Made by a program: the position numbers and the translations under genes. The notes beneath the pieces are model-generated. The model saw only the letters and a program-made list of their open reading frames with translations, did not search any database and was not told the origin of the DNA. Positions 24,804 through 37,230 of a stretch of 64,000 nucleotides of DNA are shown in pieces. How positions within the stretch are numbered: the first letter of the stretch is position 1; the number at the start of each line of letters is the position of its first letter. The stretch lies in assembly GCA_030068075.1 (NCBI GenBank), contig CM057844.1:18708001-18772000 (forward strand), read 5' to 3'. The stretch comes from Paguma larvata (taxonomy: Eukaryota; Chordata; Mammalia; Carnivora; Viverridae).

Positions 24804-25634
24804 CATGGTGGATAATTCTCTTTATATGCTGTTGGATTCGATTTGCTAGTATCTTGTTGAGAATTTTTGCATCCATATTCATCAGGGATATTGGCCTGTA
24901 ATTTTCTTTCTTTGCTGGGTCTCTATCTGGTTTGGGAATCAAAGTGATGCTGGCTTCATAGAATGAGTCTGGGAGTTTTCCTTCCGTTTCAATTTTTTGG
25001 AACAGCTTGAGGAGGATAGGAATTAACTCTGTTTTAAATGTCTGGTAAAATTCCGCAGGAAAGCCATCTGGTCCAAGGCTTTTATTTGCTGGGAGGTTTT
25101 TAATAACTGATTCTATTTCTTCACTAGTTATGGATCTGTTCAAATTTTCTGTTTCTTTCCGTTTGAGTTTTGGTAGCGTGTGGCTGTTTAGGAAGCTGTC
25201 CATTTCTTCCAGATTGCCAAGTTTGGTGGCATATAATTTTTCATAGTATTCTCTGATGATTGCTTGTATCTCTGAGGGATTGGTTGTAATTTCTCCCTTT
25301 TTATTCACGATTTTATCTATTTGAGTTCTCTCTCTTTTCTTTTTGAGAAGCCTGGCTAGAGGTCGTCTATTTTGTTTATTTTTTCAAAGAACCAGCTCTT
25401 GGTTTCATTGATCTGTTCCACTACCTTTTCTATCTCCATATGGTTAATTTGTGCTCTGATCTTTGTTATTTCTCTCTTTCTGCTGGGCTTGGGTTGTTTT
25501 AGTTGATCTGCTTCTAGTTCCTTTAGGCGTGCTGTTAGAATTTGTGTTATTGATTTTTCTTGTTTCTTGAGATGAGCCTGGATTGCAATATATTTCCCTC
25601 TCAGGACTGCCTTTGCTGCGTCCCAGAGCGTTTC
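24804..25634 (-). pseudogene. L1 ORF2, inverted arm
   Basis: Open from 25308 to the inversion breakpoint, containing SGPDGFP-like [14 protein letters not shown] and [18 protein letters not shown] of the RT fingers. Upstream part (25634-25320) is out of frame because of a disruption near 25360. Confidence 0.88.
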
Positions 25635-27680
25635 CCATGATCAAGTAGGATTCATCCCTGGGTTGCATGGCTGGTTCAATATTCGCAAATCAATCAACAT
25701 GATACATCACATCAACAGAAGAAAAGATAAGAACCATATGATCCTGTCAATAGATGCAGAAAAAGCATTTGACAAAATGCAGCACCCGTTCTTAATAAAA
25801 ACTCTCGAGAAAGTCGGGATAGAAGGAACATACTTAAACATCATAAAAGCCATATATGAAAAGCCCACAGCTAATATCATCCTCAATGGGGAAAATTTGA
25901 AAGCCTTCCCCCTGAGACCAGGAACACGACAGGGGTGTCCACTCTCGCCACTGCTATTTAACATAGTGTTGGAAGTCTTAGCATCAGCAATCAGACAACA
26001 AAACAAAATAAAAGGCATCAAGATTGGCAAGGAGGAAGTCAAACTTTCACTTTTTGCAGATGACATGATACTTTACATGGAAAACCCGACGGAATCCACC
26101 AAAAGCCTACTAGAACTGATTCATGATTTCAGCAAAGTTGCAGGATACAAAATCAATGTACAGAAATCGGTGGCATTTCTATACACCAACAATGAAGCAG
26201 CAGAAAGAGAAATAAAGAAGCTAATCCCTTTCACAACTGCACCAAAAACCATTAAATACTTAGGAATAAACCTAACCAAAGAGGTGAAAGACCTCTACAC
26301 TGAAAACTATAAAAAAAACTTATGAAGGAAATTGAGGAAGACACAAGGAAATGGAAAAACATCCCATGCTCATGGATTGGAAGAATAAATATCGTTAAAA
26401 TGGCAATACTACCCAAAGCAATCTACATATTCAATGCAATCCCAGTCAAAATTGCACCAGCATTCTTCTCAAAGCTAGAGCAAACAATCCTAAAATTTGT
26501 ATGGAACCACAAAAGACCTCGAATAGCCAAAATAATACTGAAGAATAAAACCAAGGCGGGAGGCATCACAATCCCAGACTTTAACCTCTACTACAAAGCG
26601 GTGGTCATCAAGACTGTATGGTATTGGCACAAAAACTGACACATAGACCAATGGAATAGAATAGAAAACTCAGAAATGGACCCACAAGTATATGGCCAAC
26701 TAATCTTTGACAAAGCGGGAAAATGTATCCAATGGAAAAAAGACAGCCTCTTTAACAAATGGTGCTGGGAGAATTGGACAGCAACATGCAAAAGAATGAA
26801 ACTAGACCACTTTCTTACACCACTCACAAAAATAAATTCTAAATGGATAAAAGATCTGAATGTGAGACAGGAAACCGTCAAAATCCTAGAGGAGAAAACA
26901 GGAAAAAGCCTCTTTGACCTAAGACGCACCAATTTCTTACACGACACGTCTCCAAAGGCAAGGGAATTAAAAGCAAAGATGAACTATTGGGACCTCATCA
27001 GGATAAAAAGCTTCTGCACAGCAAAAGAAACAACCAACAAAACGAATAGGCAACCAACGGAATGGGAAAAGATCATCGCAAATGACATATCGGATAAAGG
27101 ACTAATATCTAAAATTTATAAAGAACTTACCAAACTCCACACCCGAAAAACAAACAACCCAGTGAAGAAATGGGCGGAAGATATGAATAGGCACTTCTCC
27201 AAAGAGGACATTCAGATGGCCAACAGACACATGAAACGATGCTCAATGTCACTCATCATCAGGGAAATACAAATCAAAACCACACTGAGATACCACCTCA
27301 CACCAGTCAGAGTGGCTAAAATGAACAAATCAGGAAACTATAGATGCTGGCGAGGATGTGGAGAAGTAGGCACCCTCCTACACTGTTGGTGGGAATGCAA
27401 ACTGGTGCAGCCACTCTGGAAAACGGTGTGGAGGTTCTTCAAAAAAATGAAAATAGAGCTACCCTATGATCTAGCAATAGCACTGCTAGGAATCTACCCA
27501 AGAGACACAAGAATGCTGATGCATAGGAGCACGTGTACCCCAATGTTCATAGCAGCACTTTCGACAATAGCCAAATCATGGAAAGAGACCAAGTGCCCAT
27601 CAATTGACGAATGGATAAAGAAGTTATGGTACTTATATACAATGGACTACTACGTGGCAATGAGAAAAAATGAAACCTAG
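25635..27680 (+). pseudogene. L1 ORF2 (reverse transcriptase and C-terminal part), sense arm, broken
   Basis: Frame 1 covers 25663-26325 and includes [23 protein letters not shown] and FADDMILY (YxDD-class catalytic pair). A run of A near 26315 shifts frame; the second frame runs 26322-26639 ([19 protein letters not shown]) to a TGA. The third, 26676-27680, contains the cysteine-containing C-terminus ([18 protein letters not shown]) and ends NET, TAG. Three pieces of one former ORF, not three genes. Confidence 0.9.
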
Positions 27681-28140
27681 CCATGTGTAGCAACATGGAT
27701 GGAACTGGAAGGTATTATGTTAAGTGAAATAAGTCAGTCAGAAAAAGACAGATACCATATGTTTCCACGAATAGGTGGACTTTGTGAGACTAAGCAAAAA
27801 CCAGGGGGAGGGGAAGAGGGGAAAGGAAAAAAAGACACAGAGAGGGAGGGAGATAAAACATAAGAGACTCTCAAAGACTAAGAAAAAACTGAGGGTGAGG
27901 GGGATGAGGGAGAAGGGAGAGGGGGTGATGGGCATTAAAAAGGGCACATGTTGGGATGAACACTGGGTGTTATATGTAAACCAATTTGAAAATAAACTAT
28001 TATAAAATTTAAAAAATATATATATATATATATATATAAAAATTCCATTCCTCAGTCACAATAACATTTCAAGTGCTCAGTGGCTGCATGTGGCTAGTGG
28101 CTACTGTGTCAGACAGCGTAGGTAGACAACGTCCCCTATG

Positions 28141-28255
28141 CTGTCAGCACAGAGCCCGCCTCAGATTCTCTGTCTCTCTCTCTCTCTCTCTGCCCCTCCC
28201 CTGCTGGCATTCTCTCTCAAAAATAAATAAAAAACATTAAAAAAGAAAAAAATGT
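28141..28255 (+). mobile_element. 5'-truncated CAN SINE
   Basis: Begins inside the body at CTGTCAGCACAGAGCCC, with (CT)n and tail CAAAAATAAATAAAAAACATT. No tRNA-like head. Confidence 0.85.
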
Positions 28256-28403
28256 ATTAATAGGCCAATGGTTTATTATAATGAATAGTTCTCATTAAAA
28301 TATTTTTATTAGTAGTACTTTGAATTACACATAACTCAATTCACTTTAATTTTTTTAAATATTGACTCAACATTTTGTGTAATATAATTTGAAAGTAGGT
28401 CTG

Positions 28404-28627
28404 TTTTTTTATTTTTTAATTTTTTTTTAGGTTTACTTATTCATTTTGAGATAGTGAGCGAGAGCTGGGTAGGGGCAGAGAGAGGCGGGGGGAGAGAGAG
28501 AGTCCCAAACAGGTTCCAGGCTCCGAGCTGTCAGTGCACCCCGTGATGTGGGGCCCGAACCCATGAACCTCGAGATCATGCTGAGCAGAAGTCAAACGCC
28601 TAATCAACTGAATCACCCAGACGCCCC
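28404..28627 (-). mobile_element. CAN SINE
   Basis: Head at 28627; TSD TAGGTCTRTTT at 28396 and 28629 onward. Confidence 0.92.
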
Positions 28628-29283
28628 ATAGGTCTATTTCTTTTAACACTTGCTTTGATACCTGTTGTAACCGAAAAAGATTCCTCTCAAGAAGTAAATG
28701 TAGTAAGGACATCATTGGATATGCTCTCCTGAATTGTGACACTTCTCCTTCTCTCTTCCACCACCAATTACGCAAAGTCTCTTTTTGCACATAGACAGTG
28801 AATCCCTATGTTTCCCAATGTTTTTGCAGACTAATCAGAGGGTGCTGTGTTTTTGTATATTAACAAAGTGTTTCAGTTCAAAACCTACTGAAATACTTCA
28901 TTTGGAAGCTTTTAAACAGCCCAACTATTCTGTTCCCAAGTTTTCCAACCCCCACTTTTTACTGTGGTAAAAAAACACATAACATAAAATTTACCATTTT
29001 AACCATTTTTAAGTGTGTTGTTCAGTAGTATTAAGTTTATTCACATTGTTGTGAATGAATCTCCAGAATTTTTTATCTTGTAGATATGAAGCTCTATACC
29101 CATTAACTCCTTGTTTCCCCTCTCCCCTGCTCCTGGGAACCACCTTACTACTTTGTCTCTGAATTTGACTACTTTAGATACCCCATATAAGTAGAATCAT
29201 GCAGTATTTGTCTTTTGTGACTTGCTTGTTTCAAGTCCTCAAGGTAAATCCTTGTTGTAGCATGTGATAGGATTTCTTTCCTT

Positions 29284-29505
29284 TAAAAAAATTTTTTTTA
29301 ATGTTTATTTACTTTTGAGAGAGAGACAGAGAGACAGAATGTGAGGAGGGAGGGGCAGAGAGAGAGGGAGACACAGAATCTGAAGCAGGATCCAGGCTCT
29401 GAGCTGTCAGCACAGAGCCCAAAGCAGGGCTCAAACTCACAAACCATGAGATCATGACCTGAGCCAAAGTCAGACCTTTAACTGACCGAGCCATCCAGGC
29501 GCCCC
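29284..29505 (-). mobile_element. CAN SINE
   Basis: Complete SINE with head at 29505. Perfect 15-bp TSD AGGATTTCTTTCCTT at 29269-29283 and 29506-29520, inside the old L1. Confidence 0.95.
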
Positions 29506-29534
29506 AGGATTTCTTTCCTTCTTAAGACTGAATA

Positions 29535-29535
<1 letters not shown>

Positions 29536-29582
<47 letters not shown>
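29536..29582. repeat. (GT)n microsatellite
   Basis: About 23 perfect TG units directly after the SINE TSD. Confidence 0.97.
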
Positions 29583-29584
<2 letters not shown>

Positions 29585-29883
29585 CTCACATTTTGTTTAT
29601 CAATTCAGTTGTCAGTGGATGTTTGGGTTGCTTCTGTCTCTTACTATTGTGAACAGTGCTGTTGTGAACATGAGTGTGCAAATATCCCTTCAAGATTCTG
29701 ATTTCAATTATTTTGGGTATATACTCAGAAATGGGGTTGCTGCATCATATGATAGTTCTGTTTTTAATTTTTTGAGGAATCTCGAGACTGTTTTCCATAA
29801 CAGTTGGACCACCTTACAATCCCACCCACTGTGCACTAGGGTTCTAATTTTTCCACATCCTCACCAACACTTACTATTTTCCT

Positions 29884-30255
29884 GTCTTTTTTTATGAATA
29901 TAATTTATTGTCAAATCGGCTTACATATAACACCCAGTGCTCATCCCAACAAGGGCCCTTCTCAATGCCCATCGTTCATTTTCCCCTCTCCTGCACTCCC
30001 CCATCCACCCTCAGTTTGTTCCCTGTATTTAAGAGTCTCTTGTGGTTTGCCTTCCTCCCTCTCTCTTTGTAACTATTTTCCCCCCTTCCCTTACCCCATA
30101 GTCTTCGGTTGTCTCTCAAGATCCACATATGAGTGAAAACATATGATATCTGTCCTTCTCTGACTGACCTATTTCACCCAGTTCCATCCACGTTGCTGCA
30201 AATGGCATAATTTCATTCTTTCTCATTCATTCATTGCCAAGTAGTATTCCATTAA
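29884..30255 (-). mobile_element. Younger 5'-truncated L1 3' end nested in the old L1
   Basis: Antisense to the plus strand: starts with poly-T, ATAATTTATTGTCAAATCGG, ACCCAGTGCTCATCCCAAC, and ends in the ORF2 3' end near AGTAGTATTCCATT. The old L1 resumes at 30256. An imperfect duplication (ACTTAYTATTTTC) lies on both sides. Confidence 0.8.
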
Positions 30256-31196
30256 TACTTATTATTTTCTATCATTTTCATAGTGGACATCCAAATAAGT
30301 GCAAGGTGATATTTCATTATGGTTTTTTATTTACATTTCTCTGATTATTTGTGATGTTGAGCTCCTTTTAATAAGCCTATTGCCCATTTCTATATTATCT
30401 TTAGAGAAATATCTGTTCAAATCCTTTGCCCATTTCTCAATTGGGTTATTTGAATTTTTGTTGTTGAATTGGAAGAGTTCTTTATACATTCTGGATATTA
30501 ACCCCTTATCAAGTATACAATTTTGCATATATTTCCTCCCATTCCATAGATTGCCTTTTCAGTGTGTTGATTGTGTCCTTTGATGCACAAAAGTTTTTTA
30601 AGCTTGACATAATCAGATTTGTCTATTTTTACTTTTGTTGTCTGTGCTTTTGGTGTCATATCCAAGAAATCATTGCCAATATCATGAGCTTTTCATCTAT
30701 ATTTTCTTCCAGGAGTTTTACAGTTTTAGGTTCTTAAATTTAGATCTTTAAGCGATTTTGAGTTAATGTTTGTCTATGGTGTAAGATAAAAGTCCAACTT
30801 TATTCTTTTGTATGTGGATATCCAGTTTTCCTAACACCATTGGTTGCAAAGACTGTCTTTTCCCCCCTGAGTGGCCTTGGCATCTTTGTTGAACATCATT
30901 TGACCATATACACAAAGGTTTATTTCTGGGCTTTCTATTCTATTCTTCCATTTGTTTATGCCGATACTACACTGTTTCAATTATTATAGCTTTGTAAAGT
31001 GTTTTGAAATCAAGAAGTGCGAGCCCTCCAACTTTGTTCCTTTTCAAAATTGTTTTGGCTATGCAGAGTTCCTTGAGATTTGATACGAATTTAGAATGTG
31101 TTTTTCTATTTCTATGAAAAATGTCATCGGGATTTTGATAGGAAGCACACTGAATTTGTAGATTGCTTTGGGTAGGATTGATATCTTAACAATGTT

Positions 31197-31237
31197 TTGT
31201 TTTTGTTTTTTAATTCTTAATGTTTATTTATTTTTTT
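31197..31237 (-). mobile_element. Detached A-rich tail of the split SINE
   Basis: Minus strand reads AAATAAATAAACATTAAG and ends in CAAAAACAAAAC next to the TSD. It continues the SINE broken off at 32560. Confidence 0.7.
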
Positions 31238-31238
31238 G

Positions 31239-31468
31239 TTTCTTTTTTTTTTAATTTCTTTTTTCTTAACATTTATTATTGACAGACTGAGAGAGACAGA
31301 GCATGAGCGTGGAAGGGGCAGAGAAAGAGGGGGAGACAGAATCCGAAGCAGGCTCCAGGCTCTGAGCCGTCAGCACAGAGCTCGACACGGGGCTCGAACC
31401 CACAAACCGCGAGATCACGACCTGAGCCGAAGTCGGGTGCTTAGCCGACTGAACCACCCAGGCGCCCC
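31239..31468 (-). mobile_element. CAN SINE at the 3' end of the MRPL15 pseudogene
   Basis: Head at 31468 (complement GGGGCGCCTGGGTGGTTCAG), well-conserved body, A-rich tail down to about 31239. A direct repeat AAAGAAACAAA (minus strand) occurs just upstream of the head and again in the tail, so it probably inserted on its own; eight bases (CTCCCTGG) between that repeat and the head are unexplained. Confidence 0.9.
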
Positions 31469-32750
<1,282 letters not shown>

Positions 32751-32841
32751 TGATATCTTAACAATGTTAAGTCTTCTATCCATGAATACAAGATCTCTTT
32801 CCATTTATTTGTCTTCTTTAATTTCTTCCAGTAATTTTTAT

Positions 32842-33035
32842 GGGGCACCTGGGTGGCTCAGTTGGTTAAGTATCCAACTCTTGGTTTCAGCTCAGGTCAT
32901 GATCTCATGTTCGTGGGTTTGAGCCCCACATTGGGCTCTGCACTGCCAGTGCGGAACCTGCCTGGAATTCTCTCTCTTCCTCTGACTCTACCCCTCCTTG
33001 CTCTCAAAAATAAACTTAAAAAAAATAAAAAATAA
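32842..33035 (+). mobile_element. CAN SINE
   Basis: Head GGGGCACCTGGGTGGCTCAG, body and tail CAAAAATAAACTTAAAAAAA. It sits in the old L1, on the opposite strand. Confidence 0.92.
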
Positions 33036-33349
33036 TAATGTTTTGTAGTTTTCGAGATAGGAGGATTTCACCTCCTTGGTTAAGTTTATTCCTAAGTATT
33101 TTCTTCTTTTTATTGCTATTATAAATGAAATTATTTTCTCAATTTCCTTTTGGGGTTGTTCAATTGTTTTTCCCAAAATTTTAAAAAGTAAGGCAGGCAG
33201 TAGATGACCCAGTTGTTTTTCTTTTATCAGTAAAATATAAACTTTCAAAATGTTCTATCCATATATTTTATTCTAAAAAATATTTGCTTTCTTTCTCAAT
33301 GCTGAAACATCATTTTCACCTTGGTGGTAGAGATTGTTTTTACTAATTT

Positions 33350-33785
33350 TGTTTCTTATAAAATTTTTATTATGAACATTTTCAAACATTCAGAAAAATA
33401 GAAAAAAGTAGTGTAATCCTTTCTCATATATGCCTTACCTAAACTTCGTCATTCTTAACATTTTGCCAGATTTGCTTCATATTTTTTGCCAAGGTGTTTA
33501 TAATAAATTACAGACCATGACATTTACTTCATAACACTTTCATATGAATCTCTAAAAATAAGGACTTTTCTTACATAACCTTATACCACTCTACCTAACA
33601 AAATGAACAATAATTCTTTCATGTCACCTAGTACCCAATCCGTACTCAGATCTCTCCAATTGTCGCCATAACGTCTTTTGCAGTTGGTCCATCTGAGCCA
33701 ACATCCACACAAGGACCACACGTTGCATTTGGTTAGTAGGTCTCTCAAGTATCTCTTAATCCAAAGACAGCTGGACAGCACTAAG
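33350..33785 (-). repeat. Old L1 3' UTR-like repeat, antisense
   Basis: Motifs ACCTAACAAAATGAACAATAATTC, in two parts, CTCTCCAATTGTCGCC and TTGCATTTGGTTAGTAGGTC resemble an old L1 3' region read in reverse. Assignment by memory. Confidence 0.5.
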
Positions 33786-35081
33786 TTCAGGAATGCGTCT
33801 GGACAGGCTGTTAGCTTGGGGAACCCTCATGGCTGAGGGTATTGGGACCTATAATAATATTTCATATCATAAACTCCAAGAGTGATGAAGTGCCTCTGGC
33901 TCCAGTGCAAAATTATGGAAGTCTGGAGCCAAAGAGGCTTCCAGAGGTCTGTTGGAATCCTTACTTGATCAGATTTTGTCATCTGACATTGTGAATCTCT
34001 GAGAGAAGATTTAGTGCACTATTTTACCTCTCTGTGTGCTCAGTTAATGTTTCTAATCTATTTGCAGTGAATTCTGACTATACCAACTTCCTTCCTCATC
34101 CAGGAGATAAGTGAGCCTTGCTGATTTACCCATCCATGACTGGTTCTTGGCTTTCTGCCAGTCCGAACCCTCCACTGTCATTTGCCAATTCTATTGATAG
34201 TTACTTGTCTTCCCAGAATAGGCTCCCAAATGTGAAACACTTGCCTTGTTTTAGAGGAAAACTGTGTAATTTATCTTTAAATTAGAAGAACTTTAGCAAA
34301 TTTGTCATCAGATAACCCATGAATTCTCATGTAGACAAGTGATTTTTATGCTCACCCTCTTAAAACTGTCCTTATTCAGCAAGCTATGTCAACAGAGCAC
34401 TTCTGATTTCCACTTCTTTGTTGCAATACCTAGCCTCTGAAACAATGGTAAATGTGTTTTTTTATGGGATCTTCAAGACCTTCACGCCAAAATCCTTTCT
34501 GTTCCCTTCTTAAAACAAAGCAGATGATCCTTGTGGCTACTACAGGTTTTGGGGGCTTTCCTTTTCATCAAACACTGGTTTTACCCAAAAAAAATCATTC
34601 CTGCTGAGACTCTTTTTCTAGTTCATCTCTTCTTTCAGGGCTCATTAAAAAGCGCCTCTTGCGTTTTATTACTGCCAGAATCTAACAAGCATTATATACA
34701 CCCTGGGACACATTAGCAACAGCTCTCAACTTCTACCAAACTGCGCTGCAAACTTCCCACCTGAGTCATTTGTTTTCACATTCCCCAGATCTCCAGACGC
34801 ATTTTCTAGGTGTCCTCCATTGATTTTCTGACCAAGGACCACATTGTAATTTCACTACCATATTGTGTCCTATATTCTTTCGATCGTTTTTATTCCAGTA
34901 GGATGAGACGTTTTACACAAGAGTGTGCAGCTTGCCATCTTTACACTCTTAGATAGGAAATATTAAAAGTGATGGAAAATATTAAAAGGGGCTTTCTATT
35001 TGTCATGAAGTTTCATAACATTTTGTCAAGTTCTGAATCCTGTTTCCCATGATTTCAAAAACAAGACAATGAAAAAGTAGA
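33786..35081. other. Intergenic, nothing recognised
   Basis: No ORF with a domain; AT-rich. Confidence 0.45.
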
Positions 35082-35225
35082 GAGTTTTGGATTAGGGCCC
35101 ACCCTACTCCAGTGTTACTTCATCCTAATTACATCTGCCACGACCCTATTTCCAAGTAAGGCCATCTTCTTAGGTTCCAGGGGTTATAACTTCAACATAT
35201 CTCTAGGGGGACATAATCCAACCCA
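35082..35225 (-). repeat. MLT1-type LTR fragment, antisense
   Basis: GGATTAGGGCCCACCCTAC, GACCCTATTTCCAAGTAAGG and ACTTCAACATATCTCTAGGG are the reverse of MLT1-like motifs. Confidence 0.65.
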
Positions 35226-35310
35226 GCAAGGAGGACTAAATAATTGTTAGAGGAATAACTACAGATCGTCCCAGTACTAACATCCTATGTATCTAAAAAT
35301 GAGATGAACA

Positions 35311-35429
35311 AGTGCATCTGGATGGCTTAGTCGGTTAAGCATCCAACTTCGGCTCAGGTCATGATCTCATGGTTCATGAGTTTGAGCCCCACGTCGGGCT
35401 CCATGATGACAGTGTGGAGCCTGCTTGGG

Positions 35430-35467
<38 letters not shown>

Positions 35468-35532
35468 CCCCCACTTGCATGCACGCACACTCTCTCTCTC
35501 TCTCAAAATAAATAAATAAGCTTAAAAAAAAA
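35311..35532 (+). mobile_element. CAN SINE with (CT)n expansion
   Basis: Head AAGTGCATCTGGATGGCTTAG, divergent; complete body; tail AAATAAATAAGCTTAAAAAA. Confidence 0.9.
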
Positions 35533-35942
35533 GGTATGAACGATGGGAAGTGCTGTCAAAGCAAGGTAAACGCCACCTGGGAGAGCGATGACTATGCTTT
35601 GTGATGGTTGGTGTGGACGATGTCAGCCAGAGATATCATTCTGATCTCTGCGTCTGCCATCAGATTTGGCTTTATTTGGATCTAGCCGGACTGGGTTCTG
35701 TCTGCTGTTAAATCAAAATGTGTAATTGCACCCACTAGCCATCCGAGTGCTCTGTTCAGGGATATTTCCTCCCACCTGTAGGAATAATTGATGTTCATAT
35801 AAGAGCCAAGCAACCCTGCACGGTTAGGGAGTATCATCTGAATCATCAAAGAACAACTAAATTGTCTTCTGAAGAATGTTCCTGTTAAATGCATTTGTGT
35901 GTTTTCTTTGAAATTCAGTCTCAAGGTAAGTCCCTTAAAAGC
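35533..35942. other. Intergenic, nothing recognised
   Basis: No gene or named repeat. Confidence 0.5.
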
Positions 35943-35952
35943 AGAGGCTGAG

Positions 35953-36059
35953 GGGCGCCTGAGTGGCTCAGTTGGTTAAGTGTCTATCTCTTGGTTTTGG
36001 CTCAAGTGGTGATTTTACTCACCGTCAGATCAAGCCCTGTGTGAAGACTACTTAATATT

Positions 36060-36101
<42 letters not shown>

Positions 36102-36185
36102 GCCCCTCTCCTGCTCTCATGCGTGCATGTGCACTCTCTCTAAAAATAAAATAAAATAAAATAATAAAATAAAATAAAATAAAAA
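35953..36185 (+). mobile_element. CAN SINE with AAAAT-rich tail
   Basis: Head GGGCGCCTGAGTGGCTCAG; TSD AGAGGCTGAG at 35943-35952 and 36186-36195; tail of ATAAA units. Confidence 0.94.
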
Positions 36186-36195
36186 AGAGGCTGAG

Positions 36196-36605
36196 ACAGG
36201 ATGCAGGTGCACATGATTTATTGAGGGGGGATATCTGGAGAAGAAAAGCAGAAGGGGGGCAGAGGAAGGAGCTGAGTAGGGATGTGGTCTCAGCTGGAGT
36301 CTAGCATCAGCCTGCTCCACAGGAAGCTCTAGAGTGTGAACTGCGCCACGTGATCAGTCCCACCTTAAGGCAAGGGGACTGGCCTTTTGTATCCCTTACC
36401 AGTCTTCATTAGCTACGGGCTGCCAGAGAGGAGGCATAACTTCTCCCAAAAAGTTCCCAGATAAGGAAAATTCTGTGCAGAAGGGGGCGACTGTGAGTCA
36501 CTATCTGCCAATAGTGATGGCAAATGAGAGATGGGTACACAGGCTGGTAAAAGGTGTCTGGCATTTCTGTACACTTGGTGATGTGTACATGGGCTATAGT
36601 CACTG
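36196..36605. other. Intergenic, unassigned, repeat-like
   Basis: ATGATTTATTGAGGGGGGAT through CATCAGCCTGCTCCACAGGA looks like an old interspersed repeat I cannot name. Confidence 0.35.
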
Positions 36606-37230
36606 TTGTGGGGTGAACTGTGTTCCTACCACCACCACCGCCAAATTTGTAAGAATTCGAATGTTGAGGAATGTTGAGGTCCTAGGCTCCAGGACCTCAG
36701 AACAGAATTGCATTTGGAGATAGGGTATTTTTAAAAGAAATTAAGTTTAAGGAGCGCCTGGGTGGCTCGGTTGGTTAAGCATCCGACCTCGGCTCAGGTC
36801 ATACTCTTGTGGTTTGTGAGTTGCAGCTCTATGTTGGGCTCTATACTGACAGCTCAGAGCCTGGAGCCTGCTTCTGATTCTGTGTCTCCATCTCTCTGTC
36901 TGCCCCTCCTATTCTCATGCTCTGTCTCTCTCTCACTCTCTGTCTCAAAAAAATTAAAAAGTAGTTAAGGCAAGATGAGGTCTTCAGGTGGGCCTTAATC
37001 CAATATAACTGTGTCCTTGTAAGAGGAGATTAGGACATAGACACACAGAGACAGAAGGCAATGTAAAGACACAGGGAGAGTCTGCAAGCCAAGGACAGAG
37101 GCCTCGGGATAACTAAACTCTGCTAACACTTTGATCTTGGAATTCTGCCCTCCAGAACTGCGAAAAAATAAATTTCTGTCAGTTAAGCCACCCAGTCTGT
37201 AGTATTTTGTTATGGCAAACTAATAGTCTT
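36606..37230 (+). mobile_element. MLT1-type (MaLR) LTR, split by a SINE
   Basis: Left part 36606-36740 (GGGGTGAACTGTGTTCC, GCATTTGGAGATAGGGTATT) and right part 36966-37230 (CAAGATGAGGTCTTCAGG, GTCCTTGTAAGAGGAGATTA, TCTGTCAGTTAAGCCACCC, TTTTGTTATGGCAAACTAAT). Confidence 0.78.
36753..36965 (+). mobile_element. CAN SINE inside the MLT1 LTR
   Basis: Head GAGCGCCTGGGTGGCTCGG, body, (CT)n and tail CAAAAAAATTAAAAAGTAG. Confidence 0.93.

Larger units (their letters stand above)
24804..28037. mobile_element. Young LINE-1, 5'-inverted (twin-primed), ORF2 region to 3' end
   Basis: The left arm (25634-24804, minus) carries ORF2 from [15 protein letters not shown] to [13 protein letters not shown]. The right arm (25635-28037, plus) resumes at [10 protein letters not shown] and runs through the RT core (FADDMILY), the C-terminal domain and the 3' UTR to an (A/TA)n tail. 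The two arms meet at the same codons, sharing a CATG. TSD AAAAATTCCAT at 24796-24806 and 28038-28048. It is not active: antisense arm disrupted near 25360, a frameshift near 26315, and TGA at 26637-26639 replacing an Arg codon. 5' half of L1 (ORF1, endonuclease) absent. Confidence 0.93.
24295..28130. repeat. Ancient MER-type (hAT) element split by two SINEs and one L1
   Basis: Host pieces 24295-24362, 24540-24573 and 28049-28130 join as GCCATATGTGACCATTTAC, AAATTTTAAACTCAGTTCC and TTTCAAGTGCTCAGTGGC ... CATGTGGCTAGTGGCTAC, which is the order I remember for a common mammalian MITE. Family name uncertain. Confidence 0.6.

Noticed and set aside
25663..27680. Three plus-strand reverse-transcriptase ORFs as separate genes
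   Set aside because: They are pieces of one L1 ORF2 broken by a frameshift and a TGA.
29535..29897. 120-codon ORF beginning with a Cys-Val run
   Set aside because: Made of the (GT)n repeat and reversed old L1 sequence.
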